This document shows positions 1-8,900 of a DNA stretch of 64,000 nt, piece by piece. Made by a program: the position numbers and the translations under genes. Positions within the stretch are counted from its first letter, which is position 1. Each line of letters begins with the position of its first letter. This DNA is from Hymenobacter terrenus. GTDB lineage: Bacteria > Bacteroidota > Bacteroidia > Cytophagales > Hymenobacteraceae. The DNA lies in assembly GCF_000972495.1 (NCBI RefSeq), contig NZ_LATM01000001.1, positions 207,241 through 271,240 on the forward strand, read 5' to 3'. Below the pieces are notes generated by a model. The model ran no database searches. It was not told the origin of the DNA and saw only the letters and a list, made by a program, of their open reading frames with translations.

Positions 1-223
1 AAAGGCCGCCAGCATTGGTGGGGGCAGCAGGTTGCGTTGCAGCACCCAATGGACTTCTTTTTCAGGCGGCATCATCACGGAAGTGCAGGAGTTAGGGTTG
101 ACTACGGCTGGCTGTCAATTCCCGTCCGCGGTCAACGTCGCGCTATATTACGCCAACTGCCGTAAGTGCTAACCGCGACAGTTACCAGACTGGCGGTGAT
201 GCAGGTTATCGTGGAAGATGAAT
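1..223. other. Window edge, possible gene ends on either strand
   Basis: Two partial readings are possible. On the minus strand a double ATG at 70-75 opens a frame that runs off the window and begins MMPPEKEVHWVLQ; this resembles a real N-terminus. On the plus strand a frame open from position 2 ends at a TAA at 170-172 with a cysteine-containing tail ending ANCRKC. They overlap, so at most one is likely real. I cannot assign a function to either. Confidence 0.25.
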
Positions 224-859
224 TCATAGCTTATCAGCTGCCGACCAGCGCTCGGCGTTGAACCAGTTCACCAGGTCAATGCTCGGGTCAGGGGCCAGGT
301 AATCATTGCCGTCTTCTGCCGCGTCGGGGTCGAGGGAGTAGCGGCCCCGCTCCAGGTCGCGAGCAAAATCGGCCAGCAGCGCGCCCACCGAATCGGCAAC
401 CAGAAAGGCGGTTTCGCACTCCTCGTCGAGCAGAATAACCTGTCCGTAGGTGCCGCCCTCCGCAGGGTCCAGGTCCACGCACAGCCACACGTGGGAGCCA
501 TCGAAGCCCAGGTAGAGCCAGAGCGGGCGTTGCGCATTGTCGGCTTTTAGGGAGGAATGGGCTTTTTGCAGCGGGGCTGGTTCGCTGGTCTGTACCCGGT
601 AGTTGTGCTGGACCTCAACTTCTGCCAAAGGCAGAAAACTCAGGCCGTAGAAGAAGTTACCGAAGTTTCCGGCGTCCTCGTTCAGGCCATTGTGGCGCCG
701 GTATAAGGCTTTGTAATCATCGGGCAGCGGCTGACCGACTGCCGTTTCTAAGGTGGTTATTTGTTCTTCGGTGGCGCCGGGGTTCAGGCTCTCGCTTAGA
801 ATATGGGGCGCCTGCGCCGCCAGCCAGCGCGCAACGCGGTTAAGGGAGTCGTTGACCAT
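224..859 (-). CDS. SMI1/KNR4 family protein
   Basis: The 211-residue product fits the SMI1/KNR4 (SUKH) fold. The N-terminal third has the family pattern of a short helix, then LNPGATEEQI, a helix with LETAVGQPLPDDYKALY and the RRHNGL turn, followed by alternating strands. Family knowledge: SUKH proteins in bacteria are mostly immunity proteins that bind nuclease or other polymorphic toxins in the cytoplasm, with some used for other protein-protein contacts. No signal peptide or membrane segment is present. It is the most downstream of four minus-strand genes of similar type (224-3183), suggesting an immunity array, but no toxin gene lies in the window. The fold call is fairly sure; the partner is unknown. 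Confidence 0.8.
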   Translation of the reverse strand: MVNDSLNRVARWLAAQAPHILSESLNPGATEEQITTLETAVGQPLPDDYKALYRRHNGLNEDAGNFGNFFYGLSFLPLAEVEVQHNYRVQTSEPAPLQKAHSSLKADNAQRPLWLYLGFDGSHVWLCVDLDPAEGGTYGQVILLDEECETAFLVADSVGALLADFARDLERGRYSLDPDAAEDGNDYLAPDPSIDLVNWFNAERWSAADKL

Positions 860-1123
860 GAGGAAGCGGTAAAGAAAGTGGAGAAGTAATGCAGCAAACG
901 AAACTCAATAATTGACCGCTGGCAGCAGTGGCAAGTGCGTGCTAAGCAGAGTTGTTTTCGCGTGAATAGCGCAGCGTTAAGGTAGAAAAAAAGCCTTCCT
1001 CGTTTCAGGAGTTACCATCTTCCATTCGACTCATTACCTGGCCAGTTGGCAGTGCAATGGCTTTGATCAGCTTCGTCATCGTCAATAGAAAAAAGATAGT
1101 GCCCCGATGGTCGAATTATATAA

Positions 1124-1693
1124 TTATCCCGCCTCAAATTCCTGCGGAAAACCAGCAGGATATTCGGGTTTGAAATTCACAACATCATCTTCGGAGAGCG
1201 GGGCGGCGGTGCCGGCTTGCTCGTAGGTGTGCACCACGGCCGTGAGCCAACTGGTAAGGTCCGGGAATAACACGGAGCGCGGCTCCCAGTCGTGCCAGTG
1301 TTGGAGGACTTGGCCGGGCCGTCCGGTGAAGCTACCTTCTAAATCGAGGCAAATGTGGTCGCCCCCACCATTTTCTAGGAAAGGCACCCAAGCCGGCCCC
1401 CACCAGTTGGGCACGAACTCCTCGGCCGCCAGCATCTTGCAATTCACCCGCATGGTTGCCGCCGCGCTGCTTACCGACTGAAGGCCGTTGTTCTGAAAAA
1501 AGTTGTCGAAGCCCTGCTGCCCGTTGCGCCAGCCAAACCAAAGCTGGAGTTCCGGCGGCAACACCAGCCCAAACTCAGCTTCCAGGGCCACTATTTCGGC
1601 GACCGGGGCAGGTGGGTTCAAGGTGGCGTAATAGTCAGGGCGCAGCTGTTGCAGCAAGGTATCAAGGCGGTCGAGTAAGTCGGCAAAATTCAT
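1124..1693 (-). CDS. SMI1/KNR4 family protein
   Basis: This 189-residue protein starts best at the ATG at 1693 (MNFADLLDRLDTLL). A longer frame reaches 1753, but its extra residues look like untranslated leader. The SUKH pattern is visible: ATLNPPAPVAEIVALEAEFG, then LPPELQLWFGWRNGQ, then the GGGDHICLDLEG strand region typical of the family middle. It is likely a cytoplasmic immunity-type protein. It lies 66 bp downstream of the next gene and in the same direction. Its sequence differs from the 224-859 protein, so the two are probably not a recent duplication but separate members of one immunity locus. Confidence 0.8.
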   Translation of the reverse strand: MNFADLLDRLDTLLQQLRPDYYATLNPPAPVAEIVALEAEFGLVLPPELQLWFGWRNGQQGFDNFFQNNGLQSVSSAAATMRVNCKMLAAEEFVPNWWGPAWVPFLENGGGDHICLDLEGSFTGRPGQVLQHWHDWEPRSVLFPDLTSWLTAVVHTYEQAGTAAPLSEDDVVNFKPEYPAGFPQEFEAG

Positions 1694-1759
1694 GATGAGT
1701 AGACAGGCTTTAGTATAGATGTTTGTAGCAGCATGGATTATGCTACTACTCATACAGCT

Positions 1760-2482
1760 CTAGCCGTAGTGGTGCACGCATACCAGCCGCTGGCCAACTG
1801 GGTCAAAATAAAGCAGCATGGTATTGCCGTCAGGGAAATAGGGCGCGGCCGGTACCAGTCCCACAGGGTGTAGCACAGCTAGGTCGAGAGTCGGAAAGAG
1901 GTAAGCTTGGTTGGCCCGAGCCTCGGCATCGGCGTCACGGAAATCGGCGTGGGTTGCGGGCACAAAGAACGCGCCGGGCTCTTCGTGCCAGCCCCGCAGC
2001 CAGGCGTTGATGCTTCGAAACCGGCCGGTGCGTCGGTACTGCTCCCGCACGTAGCAAAAGCTGCGGAAGGTTTCGAGAAAATAGACTGCATCGAAGCCCG
2101 CCGGGGTGGCCAGCGGGGGCAATTGGTCGACGGCGAACAGTTGCTCCGGGGTAGTAGCGGCCAGGTACTGCGCCTGGTTTCGGGCCCAGTCGGCAGCCAA
2201 CCGGGCCCGAAACTCCGCCACCACCGCGTATCCTTTGAATAGTCGGCGGTCGCCATCAAACGCCACCTGCCCGCCCCGACCCCGAAAGACCGTGAAATGT
2301 GCGGAGGCCTCGGCCGTGGCGAAGGCTTCGTCGTACCACAGGCCGTTGGTGGAGAGCACCAGCAGCGCCAGCTCTGTCGGCAGCCCTGGGACTCCGCTCA
2401 CCCGGCACAGCGGGTAGAAAAAGCCCTGCCACTGCTCATCTGCCCACACGGTGGCCCAGTCGGGGTGGGGCGTAATGGTCAT
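1760..2482 (-). CDS. Uncharacterised 240-residue protein in the SMI1 cluster
   Basis: I do not recognise a family. The product is soluble, rich in Trp, Phe and Tyr, without signal peptide or membrane segment. A segment PGLPTELALLVLSTNGLWYDEAF recalls the early helix-turn of SUKH proteins, so it may be a divergent member, but this is weak. Its start codon overlaps the stop of the upstream SMI1/KNR4 gene as ATGA (2479-2482), which indicates translational coupling and a shared role. The shared orientation and coupling make an immunity or toxin-accessory role the best guess. Confidence 0.6.
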   Translation of the reverse strand: MTITPHPDWATVWADEQWQGFFYPLCRVSGVPGLPTELALLVLSTNGLWYDEAFATAEASAHFTVFRGRGGQVAFDGDRRLFKGYAVVAEFRARLAADWARNQAQYLAATTPEQLFAVDQLPPLATPAGFDAVYFLETFRSFCYVREQYRRTGRFRSINAWLRGWHEEPGAFFVPATHADFRDADAEARANQAYLFPTLDLAVLHPVGLVPAAPYFPDGNTMLLYFDPVGQRLVCVHHYG

Positions 2483-3183
2483 TCAGTGAAGTGCGGGAAA
2501 GTTGCGTTTAGCCGGTCGAAGGGTATTTCCTGCTGAATGATTTGGGCAAATTCTGAGGGCGGCAGCAGCGTTTCGATGGTGTACTGCCGACGGGGGAGTA
2601 CCACGGTTTCCTGCCGCAGTGGCCGGTCGTAGACCTCGGCTAGCAGGGTGTTCCATTCGGGCCGCAGATACGGGCTGATGGACTGCGCCGCCCGTTGCAA
2701 ATCTTCGCGTAAAGACTCAAAATCGGTGTATTGAGCCAGGTCGTATTCGTCGAATGAAGTGGCGCGGTTTAGCATTTCCCGAAAAATGAAGGCTTCCAGT
2801 GTGGGTGCCAGCACGGTGGTTTCGTTATCGTCGTGGAGCGAGAGGGTGATGGGTGCTTTGCCATCGGTAGCCAGGGTGGGGCAGAAGGCGTAGAGGTCGC
2901 CCGAGCCGGTGTGTCCCAAGGGGACAAATTGGTAGGCGGGGTCCCAGCCTTCACCCAGCGACAGGGTTGGGACGGTTTCGGGGGCGTACAACTCAAAATC
3001 ACGCGCGAAGAGGAGGATGGGGGGCTTTTGCCGCAGGCGGGGAAAAATATGCGTGTGCCATTTGCGGTTTGGGTACCCGCCGTCTAGAAACCAATCCAGC
3101 ATGCCATCACGGTAAAGCTGCTTATAGATTTCGGGCAGCCCGAAGGCATATTTTTGCTCAATGGCTTCGACTGGGTTTTGCAT
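2479..3183 (-). CDS. SMI1/KNR4-like protein
   Basis: The 234-residue product begins MQNPVEAIEQKYAFGLPEIYKQLYRDGML, which matches the SUKH opening in which a helix of the type E-x-x-L-G-x-x-LP is followed by Y-x-x-LY. Later there is a GSGDLYAFCP strand with the Gly-Asp pattern often seen in the central SMI1 sheet. It is the first gene of the minus-strand SMI1 cluster and overlaps the next gene by four bases. It is presumed cytoplasmic. The exact toxin or partner cannot be told from sequence. Confidence 0.7.
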   Translation of the reverse strand: MQNPVEAIEQKYAFGLPEIYKQLYRDGMLDWFLDGGYPNRKWHTHIFPRLRQKPPILLFARDFELYAPETVPTLSLGEGWDPAYQFVPLGHTGSGDLYAFCPTLATDGKAPITLSLHDDNETTVLAPTLEAFIFREMLNRATSFDEYDLAQYTDFESLREDLQRAAQSISPYLRPEWNTLLAEVYDRPLRQETVVLPRRQYTIETLLPPSEFAQIIQQEIPFDRLNATFPHFTE

Positions 3184-3251
3184 AGATGGTAGCTTATGTA
3201 GTTAGGGTGAAAAGTGGCAATATAGGCGGTTGGCAGCGGCTTGGTACTGGA

Positions 3252-3446
3252 TTAAGTGGGCTTTTTTGCCTCATTATTCAGCCGGATTATCCGCAGTCGT
3301 TTCACCGCCGTATCGCGCAGGCTGGGCAGTAGAGCACGTAGTTGGGTGGTATCACCGATTTCTGTGCTCAGCGCCTCCACCAAGTGCGGTAGTGCCCATT
3401 CAACCCCGGAGCTGCCCGTGTTGAACGGCGGTCCCAGGGCTATCAG
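3252..3446 (-). pseudogene. Possible decayed C-terminal gene remnant
   Basis: This lies in the 512-bp gap between the SMI1 cluster and the methyltransferase. On the minus strand a 64-codon frame without a start codon reads as plausible protein: it includes VEWALPHLVEALSTEIG, LRALLPSLRDTAVKRL and ends NNEAKKPT before a TAA. It follows an in-frame TAG at 3447-3449, upstream of which the same frame stays open for about 30 codons. The helical, leucine-rich character suggests the tail of a broken gene. No family could be named. The rest of the gap (3184-3251, 3540-3695) shows nothing I recognise. Confidence 0.3.
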
Positions 3447-3695
3447 CTACGAGGCCGGTTGGTTGCTAATCAGATTAATTCTATTTCTGGCTGACCAGCC
3501 CATCGGCCGCACCCACCGCTGCGCGCCACAATGTTAGAGAGGTTTGGCCACGGCAGAAAGCTAGGTGCGAAAAAATAACCTACAGAACCATCGAACTGGC
3601 TTAGCGCCCTGCATCAGGCATTGTTCGGCCATCCTTCAACGCTGAGCTGCAACAATACTTCTGTGTATTGTTCTTGTGATAAAAAAGCAGCTTGT

Positions 3696-4340
3696 TCAGC
3701 GCTTTCGGGCCACTAATTTCACCAGGCGCTGGGTTTCCCGCGAGAAGTCGGCGATGCCGATGGGCTCTTCATAATGCAGGATTTGGAAGTTGGCCGCGGC
3801 GTAAAGGTTCTTCAGCTCATCGGTTGCGAAGCCTACTTCCTGACCAGGCTTGTTCCCGCGCGCGTGGTTGACGTCGGTGTGAAAGTTTTCGAATACGACC
3901 AAGCCACTGGGCTTGAGGCCCGCTTGCACCTGTGCCACGTGGGCGCTTTCGTCGGCGTAGCACAGCACAATCAGGTCCCAGCAGTTGGTGCCCCAATCGT
4001 AGGTAGCTACGTCGTGCTCGACAGTGGTGAGGGCGATGCCGAGTTGCCGAGCTTGGTCCTGGGCAAACGCTAGTGCCTGGTCGGCATAGTCCACGCCCGT
4101 GACCTGCCAGCCTTGTTGGGCCAGGTACAGGGCATTGCGACCTTCGCCCATGTTCACGTCCAGCGCCATGCCGGCCGGGTGGTTGCGCACGGTTTCCACC
4201 AGCAGCGCATTCGGCTGAGCGTTGAAGCGGGTGCGCCGCCAAGTGGCGTCCAGCAGGAAGTGGTTCCAGCGGCCGCGTTCGTACTCTTGCATCTGGATGG
4301 GCGTGGCATTAGCTGGTGGGAGCGGATAAGGCGTATTCAC
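3696..4340 (-). CDS. Class I SAM-dependent methyltransferase
   Basis: The 214-residue protein has the Rossmann methyltransferase core. Motif I is LDVNMGEGRNALYLA (around residues 60-75), followed by GVDYADQALAFA with the acidic residue that binds the SAM ribose, then EHDVATYDW and WDLIVLCY (motif IV region), and LKPSGLVVFENFH. The layout resembles the TehB/UbiE-like methyltransferase-25 group. Motif I carries Asn where the first Gly of GxGxG is usual, a small oddity. The substrate is unknown; small molecules such as tellurite, thiols or metabolites are typical for this group. It stands alone on the minus strand and ends 250 bp upstream of the SMI1 locus remnant. Confidence 0.85.
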   Translation of the reverse strand: MNTPYPLPPANATPIQMQEYERGRWNHFLLDATWRRTRFNAQPNALLVETVRNHPAGMALDVNMGEGRNALYLAQQGWQVTGVDYADQALAFAQDQARQLGIALTTVEHDVATYDWGTNCWDLIVLCYADESAHVAQVQAGLKPSGLVVFENFHTDVNHARGNKPGQEVGFATDELKNLYAAANFQILHYEEPIGIADFSRETQRLVKLVARKR

Positions 4341-4423
4341 GGCGGGAAAATAGGGTGGGAGTGGTAAGCGGTTTGATTGAAGCTAGGCAGCCGTCACCCG
4401 TTCTATCTACTACACCCCGTATT

Positions 4424-4786
4424 TCATGCGAAAAAGTCCTCTGGGTCGGCTTGGCTGAGGTACTTCTGGAGGCGGGGCAAGGTGCCGAAAAATGGCAGGA
4501 CGCAGTCCAGGAACTGGTCGGCGATGGGTTGGCTGGCAGCATAAGCTACAAACGTGTGGCCACCTTCCACGAACTCCAACTCATCGAGCAACTCGGGCTG
4601 GTGTTCTTCGATAATGGTTTGAAGGTGCTCGACCCAGGAATCGGCCGTGCCGCCGAAGCCGTAGTTCTGGAAGAGGACGTAGTATTCCTCCAGCCCGCCT
4701 ACATCGGCGAAAATGGCCAACGGATACCCGGCAGGAGAAGGAGCTGGCAGCAATGCCACCTGAAAAGGAAAAGTAGCGGAAGACAT
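4424..4786 (-). CDS. Small protein, possibly Imm51-like immunity protein
   Basis: A 120-residue soluble acidic protein. The section FADVGGLEEYYVLFQNYGFGGTADSW followed by helices and ending in a long amphipathic tail recalls the Imm51 immunity family, in which a Gly-Tyr-x-Gly-x-G-x-x-W segment is typical. I name this family from memory of its shape, not from a search. No membrane segment or signal peptide. It sits 15 bp downstream of the coiled-coil gene's stop, in the same direction, and near the SMI1 locus, so the first 5 kb may be one immunity neighbourhood. Confidence 0.5.
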   Translation of the reverse strand: MSSATFPFQVALLPAPSPAGYPLAIFADVGGLEEYYVLFQNYGFGGTADSWVEHLQTIIEEHQPELLDELEFVEGGHTFVAYAASQPIADQFLDCVLPFFGTLPRLQKYLSQADPEDFFA

Positions 4787-4801
4787 ACCGTGAAAGTACT
4801 G

Positions 4802-5437
4802 CTACTTCCGTCGCCGCAGCGCTACCACCAAGCCCAGCGTAACCACAGAAAGGACGGTAATCAAGGCATCGCGGACGAAGTGGCCGTGCTTGGCTTCGGC
4901 TACTTCGGCTTCGAGGTCGCGCTGACGGGCGCGCTGCTGTTTCTCGCGCTGGTGCAGGTTTTCAATCTCGTTCTGTAATTCCGACAGGCGCTGGGCAGTA
5001 AGGTTGCGGTCGTCGCGGCCGGTACTTTCGAGGTGAGTGGTGGCAGCAGCCAGGCGCACCGACGTGGTTTGGGCCTGCTGGGCGGTTTTGTTAAGCACGT
5101 CCACGATTTGCTGGTCCTTGTCGACGATGCCCTGGAGGGCGTCCACCACTTCCTGGAGGTCTTTTTTGGAGGGCTTGTTACCGAACAGACTGTTGCGCTG
5201 GGCACTGGCGGTGGCGTAGCGGCGAGTGAGCACGGCGCGCTCGCGCAACAAGCGCGGCAGAGGGCTGTCGGCGGCTACCGAGTCGGCTTGGCCGACAGCC
5301 GGTAAAAATGCGGCAGTGCTCAAGGTTCCAACCAGGGCCAGGGGGAGCAGAAAACGGCTTTTGGTGCGCAACTGCGTTATTTGTGGCTTCGATTGAATGG
5401 AATGTGAAGAGGGAGCAATCATCAACTTACTGGTCAT
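4802..5437 (-). CDS. Exported coiled-coil protein with C-terminal membrane anchor
   Basis: The product has a hydrophobic N-terminal segment (FLLPLALVGTLSTAAFL followed by PAVGQADS), a central heptad-rich coiled coil of about 110 residues (repeated Q, E, R and L, for example LQNEIENLHQREKQQRARQRDL), and a C-terminal transmembrane helix ending in ALRRRK. It is therefore probably exported or membrane-anchored with the coiled coil outside the cytoplasm. Function is unknown. The start is uncertain: ATG at 5437, ATG at 5422 or a later TTG near 5371 all keep the signal-like helix. The 5437 start overlaps the opposite gene's start, which makes a downstream start more likely. Confidence 0.65.
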   Translation of the reverse strand: MTSKLMIAPSSHSIQSKPQITQLRTKSRFLLPLALVGTLSTAAFLPAVGQADSVAADSPLPRLLRERAVLTRRYATASAQRNSLFGNKPSKKDLQEVVDALQGIVDKDQQIVDVLNKTAQQAQTTSVRLAAATTHLESTGRDDRNLTAQRLSELQNEIENLHQREKQQRARQRDLEAEVAEAKHGHFVRDALITVLSVVTLGLVVALRRRK

Positions 5438-5903
5438 GATAAACAATACGTGGCTCCTGTACGGAGTCGTTGGGCTGCTAACGGCCGGATGCGGCAGCAG
5501 CCGCAAAGTTCCAACTTTATATGGCACAACTACAATGCCGGGCGCCAATGAAACTGCTAGCACCGCTGTGTTGCCGTTTGTAGTGCGTGAAGTAAGTACC
5601 GACGAAACTTATGGCTATTCCGAGAAGAACCCGGTGCGGGTGGGAGGCGGCCGCTCAGCTGGGCTCCGCAATCAGCTCCGCTACCTCAATGCCCTCAAAG
5701 GTCCCCAAGGCCAAGCCATTACCTACGAGCGTCAGGCCAGCTGCTGCGCTTTCAAAACCCGGCGCGGCGCGGTGGATAACACGGGTATGCTCGACGTGTA
5801 TGCCGTGAAGTGGGCCGGCAAAGACAAACCAGTCACGCTCTACATCAACATGTATCGGGGCGGCAAGCTGCTGGCACCTGTCGGCTTCTCCGCCGCCCGC
5901 TAG
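5436..5903 (+). CDS. Small lipoprotein of the DUF-like family often misnamed KDO-8-P aldolase
   Basis: The ATG at 5436 gives a 155-residue protein with a lipoprotein signal: MINNTWLLYGVVGLL then the lipobox LTAGC. An upstream ATG at 5397 would hide this signal and is rejected. The mature part (TYGYSEKNPVRVGG, RYLNALKGPQGQ, SCCAFKTRRG, LDVYAVKW, KPVTLYINMY, VGFSA) matches a small lipoprotein family common in Bacteroidota that databases sometimes call 2-dehydro-3-deoxyphosphooctonate aldolase; nothing in the sequence supports that enzyme. The two adjacent cysteines (SCC) are conserved as far as I recall. It is likely anchored to the inner or outer membrane facing the periplasm. Confidence 0.75.
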   Translation: MINNTWLLYGVVGLLTAGCGSSRKVPTLYGTTTMPGANETASTAVLPFVVREVSTDETYGYSEKNPVRVGGGRSAGLRNQLRYLNALKGPQGQAITYERQASCCAFKTRRGAVDNTGMLDVYAVKWAGKDKPVTLYINMYRGGKLLAPVGFSAAR

Positions 5904-5971
5904 CACCAAGTACCAAAGTGGCCCTGAATCCACTACTTTTATAGGTGCTGCCGTTGAATTTTCTACCGCTG

Positions 5972-8900
5972 ATGCCGACTCGCTACTACGCTCGCCTTGC
6001 CGCTCTGGCCACCGATTTTGCCGCCGCGCCTGCCGACCAACTGCCCCAGCTGCGTAAGCTGCTCGAAACTGTGCTGCGCGACGAGTGCAAGCGCCAAGAA
6101 GCGCCGTTCGTCAACCTCAGCCAAGCGATTGGGCTGGTGGCCTATGCCCAAGACCTGCCCCCGGCGCTCCGTAGCCAGCTGCAAGCCCTGCGCCTCGCGG
6201 CCAACCTGGTGGTGCACGAAAGCTACGCCGGTACCTCCGCCGAAGTGGCGAGCGGCTTCGTGGCCGTGGCAGCGCTGGTGCTGCACCTTACTGGTGTTGC
6301 CTACCAAGGTCCCGCGCTGCCAGTGGCCGAACCTAGGGCCGAAGAAACCGTTGCGGACGCTACCGACCTCACGCCGCAGACTTTTGTGCCGGAGGCGGGT
6401 AATTCCCGCATCGCCTGGCGGGTGAACGTGCTGAATGTTGACGAGTCCGCCGGTGAATTGACCGTGGAAATGACCACGCCAGCCGATGGGCGGCCCAGCG
6501 GCCCGTTCCGGCTGGTGCTGTCAGCGGCTTATGAAAAGTTGCTCCCACTGGCTGCCGCTCTGCACCCCACGCTGCACCTCATGGGCCCGGTGAGCTTGGC
6601 TGATGGCCGGGTGCGCGCCCGCCGCGTGGTGCTCGAACCCGATTATTTGGTGAGCGTGACCACCGTGGCCGAATGCGCCCAGGCCACCGCCACCATCCCC
6701 GAATGGGCGCTGCTAAACGCGTTTTTGCCCGACGAGACCTCGCGCCCACTGGTAGTCGGCAACCTCGTAAACCTGCTGCTGGACGAGGAGGTGAGCCACG
6801 CAGCCCGACAAGCCGAAGCACTGATGAATGGCTCGCTGTCAGTTGCTAGTCGGGATAATAAGGTCGGTGAGCTGGCCGGGCAGCTGAACGGGGTGGTAGC
6901 GTCTGGCCAGTTAGAAATTGGTGACGATGCTCCCACGCTCAGCCTTCAAGAGCTGACAACTGACAACGAACCGCCAGCCACCACCGAATTCAACCTCGAA
7001 GACTTCCTGCGCAAGCGTCTGTTTCGCACCGCACCGCTGCCCCTGAGCACCTTGCCCGAGTTCCAGACTCGTACCGGCGTGCCGGAGCTGCTCAACGACC
7101 TGCGTCGGCACCACCGGACGCTGCGCGAAACCCGCGTGCAGGGCTTCGTGGCTCAGAGCCGCACCGGCTACCAGCAGGATCCCCTGCGCCTGGCCGACTG
7201 CTTCCTGGAACCCACGTTCTTATCGGCTACCTACGGCCTGCAAGGGCGGCTCGACTTGCTGCACGAAAGCAACACCGGCTACGACTTGGTGGAATTGAAA
7301 AGTTCGACCAAAGTGCCCCACGCCGAGCCCTGGAGCAACCACGCCGCCCAGGCCCAGCTCTACCGCCTGCTGCTCGAATCAGTGTTTGGGGCTGATGGCG
7401 AAACGGCCGGCCGGGGCCGCACCAGCATCCTGTACTCGAACGCGGCCGTGGGCCAGGCCGCGGTGCGTCGCGTCGACCAGGACCAGGAACTGATTGACCG
7501 CCTGCTGATGGCCCGCAACGAGTTGGTAGGTATCGAGTTGCAGCTGGCCCGCGCCACCGGCCCGCGCCAAACCGCCCGGCTGCTGGCTCCGGTACTACAC
7601 CCCAACCTAACGGCGCTGCCGCCCTTCGGCAAAGCCAAAGCCGAAAAAGTAGCTAATGCCTGGGCCGCCGCCGACCCCGTGGAGCGCGCCTACTGCCTGG
7701 AATTGGCTCGCTTCACCGCCCGCGAAATGCGCCTGACCCTGCTCGGCGACGAAGCTCGCCCGGGCGATGCGGGCGGCCAAGCGGGCCTCTGGCTGCTGCC
7801 CCAGGCCCGCAAGCACCAGAATTTCAGTCTGCTCGATGACCTGGTGCTGGTCGAAGACCACAGCAACGCCGCCGACGGCGCCCGCGACGGCCTGGGGCCG
7901 CACCTCATTTTCCAGCGTCCCGAAGGTGGCCGCGAAGTCAACTTCCGGGCTGGCGACACGCTCATTCTCTACCCGCGCCGTCGCAACGCAAGGGAAGCCG
8001 AAGCCGCCGCTCGCGCAGAAACTGAGGCCGGAACCTCCCATCGGCTCACCGTCCTGGACGCGCAGGTGGTGAAAGTAGTGTTGGCTGAAGACCTCGGCGC
8101 CGACGGCCAGGTGGTGCTGAGCGTGCGCAACCGTCGCATGGCCCCGCGCTATTTGCAGGGCCATTCGCACTGGGCCCTGGAGCCCGATACCTACGATACT
8201 TTCCGGCGGGAGTGGGCCGGCTTGTCGGCCTTCCTGAGTCTGCCTCCGGACCGCCGCAAGCGCCTGCTGGCCCGCACCGGTCCCCGCGAGCCCGAAGGCT
8301 GGAGCCCCGACGCCCCGCCCGCTACCAGCGCCACAGCAGTAGTGGCCCGCGCTCTGGCCGTGCCCGATTGGTTCGTGCTCTGCGGCCCACCCGGCACGGG
8401 CAAGACCCGCGCCGTGCTGCGCGAACTGGCCGTTAATCTGTATCAGCAGGACAAGCAGGTGCTGCTGGCCGCTTACACCAACCGCGCCGTTGATGAAATC
8501 TGTGAGCAACTGGTGGAGGCGGGCTTGCCGTTCATTCGGGTGGGGTCGCGGCTGGGTACGGCGCCAGTTTACCGGCCATATTTGCTCGATAACATGCTGC
8601 GCGACTGTACCAGCCGCCAGATGGTGCGCGGCCGGCTCACCACTTGCCCGTTCTACGTGGGCACGGTGGCCAGCCTGCTGGGTAAGCCGGAGCTGTTCAT
8701 GCTCAAGCAGTTCGATTTGGCCGTGGTCGACGAAGCCAGCCAGGTGCTGGAGTCGCCCATGCTGGCGCTACTGGCCAAAGTGAAGAAGTTTATTCTCATC
8801 GGCGACCATCGCCAGCTGCCCGCCGTGGTGGCTCAGGAACCTGAAACCAGCGCCGTGGCCCCTGAATGCGCGGAGCTATTGCGTGATGAGCTGGGCCTGA

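Noticed and set aside
3230..3537. Short plus-strand frames between the SMI1 cluster and the methyltransferase
   Set aside because: Their composition is that of shadow frames; the minus strand gives a more protein-like remnant here.
7607..8509. A 300-codon frame opposite the helicase gene
   Set aside because: Covers the helicase Walker A region on the other strand and has no recognisable domain.
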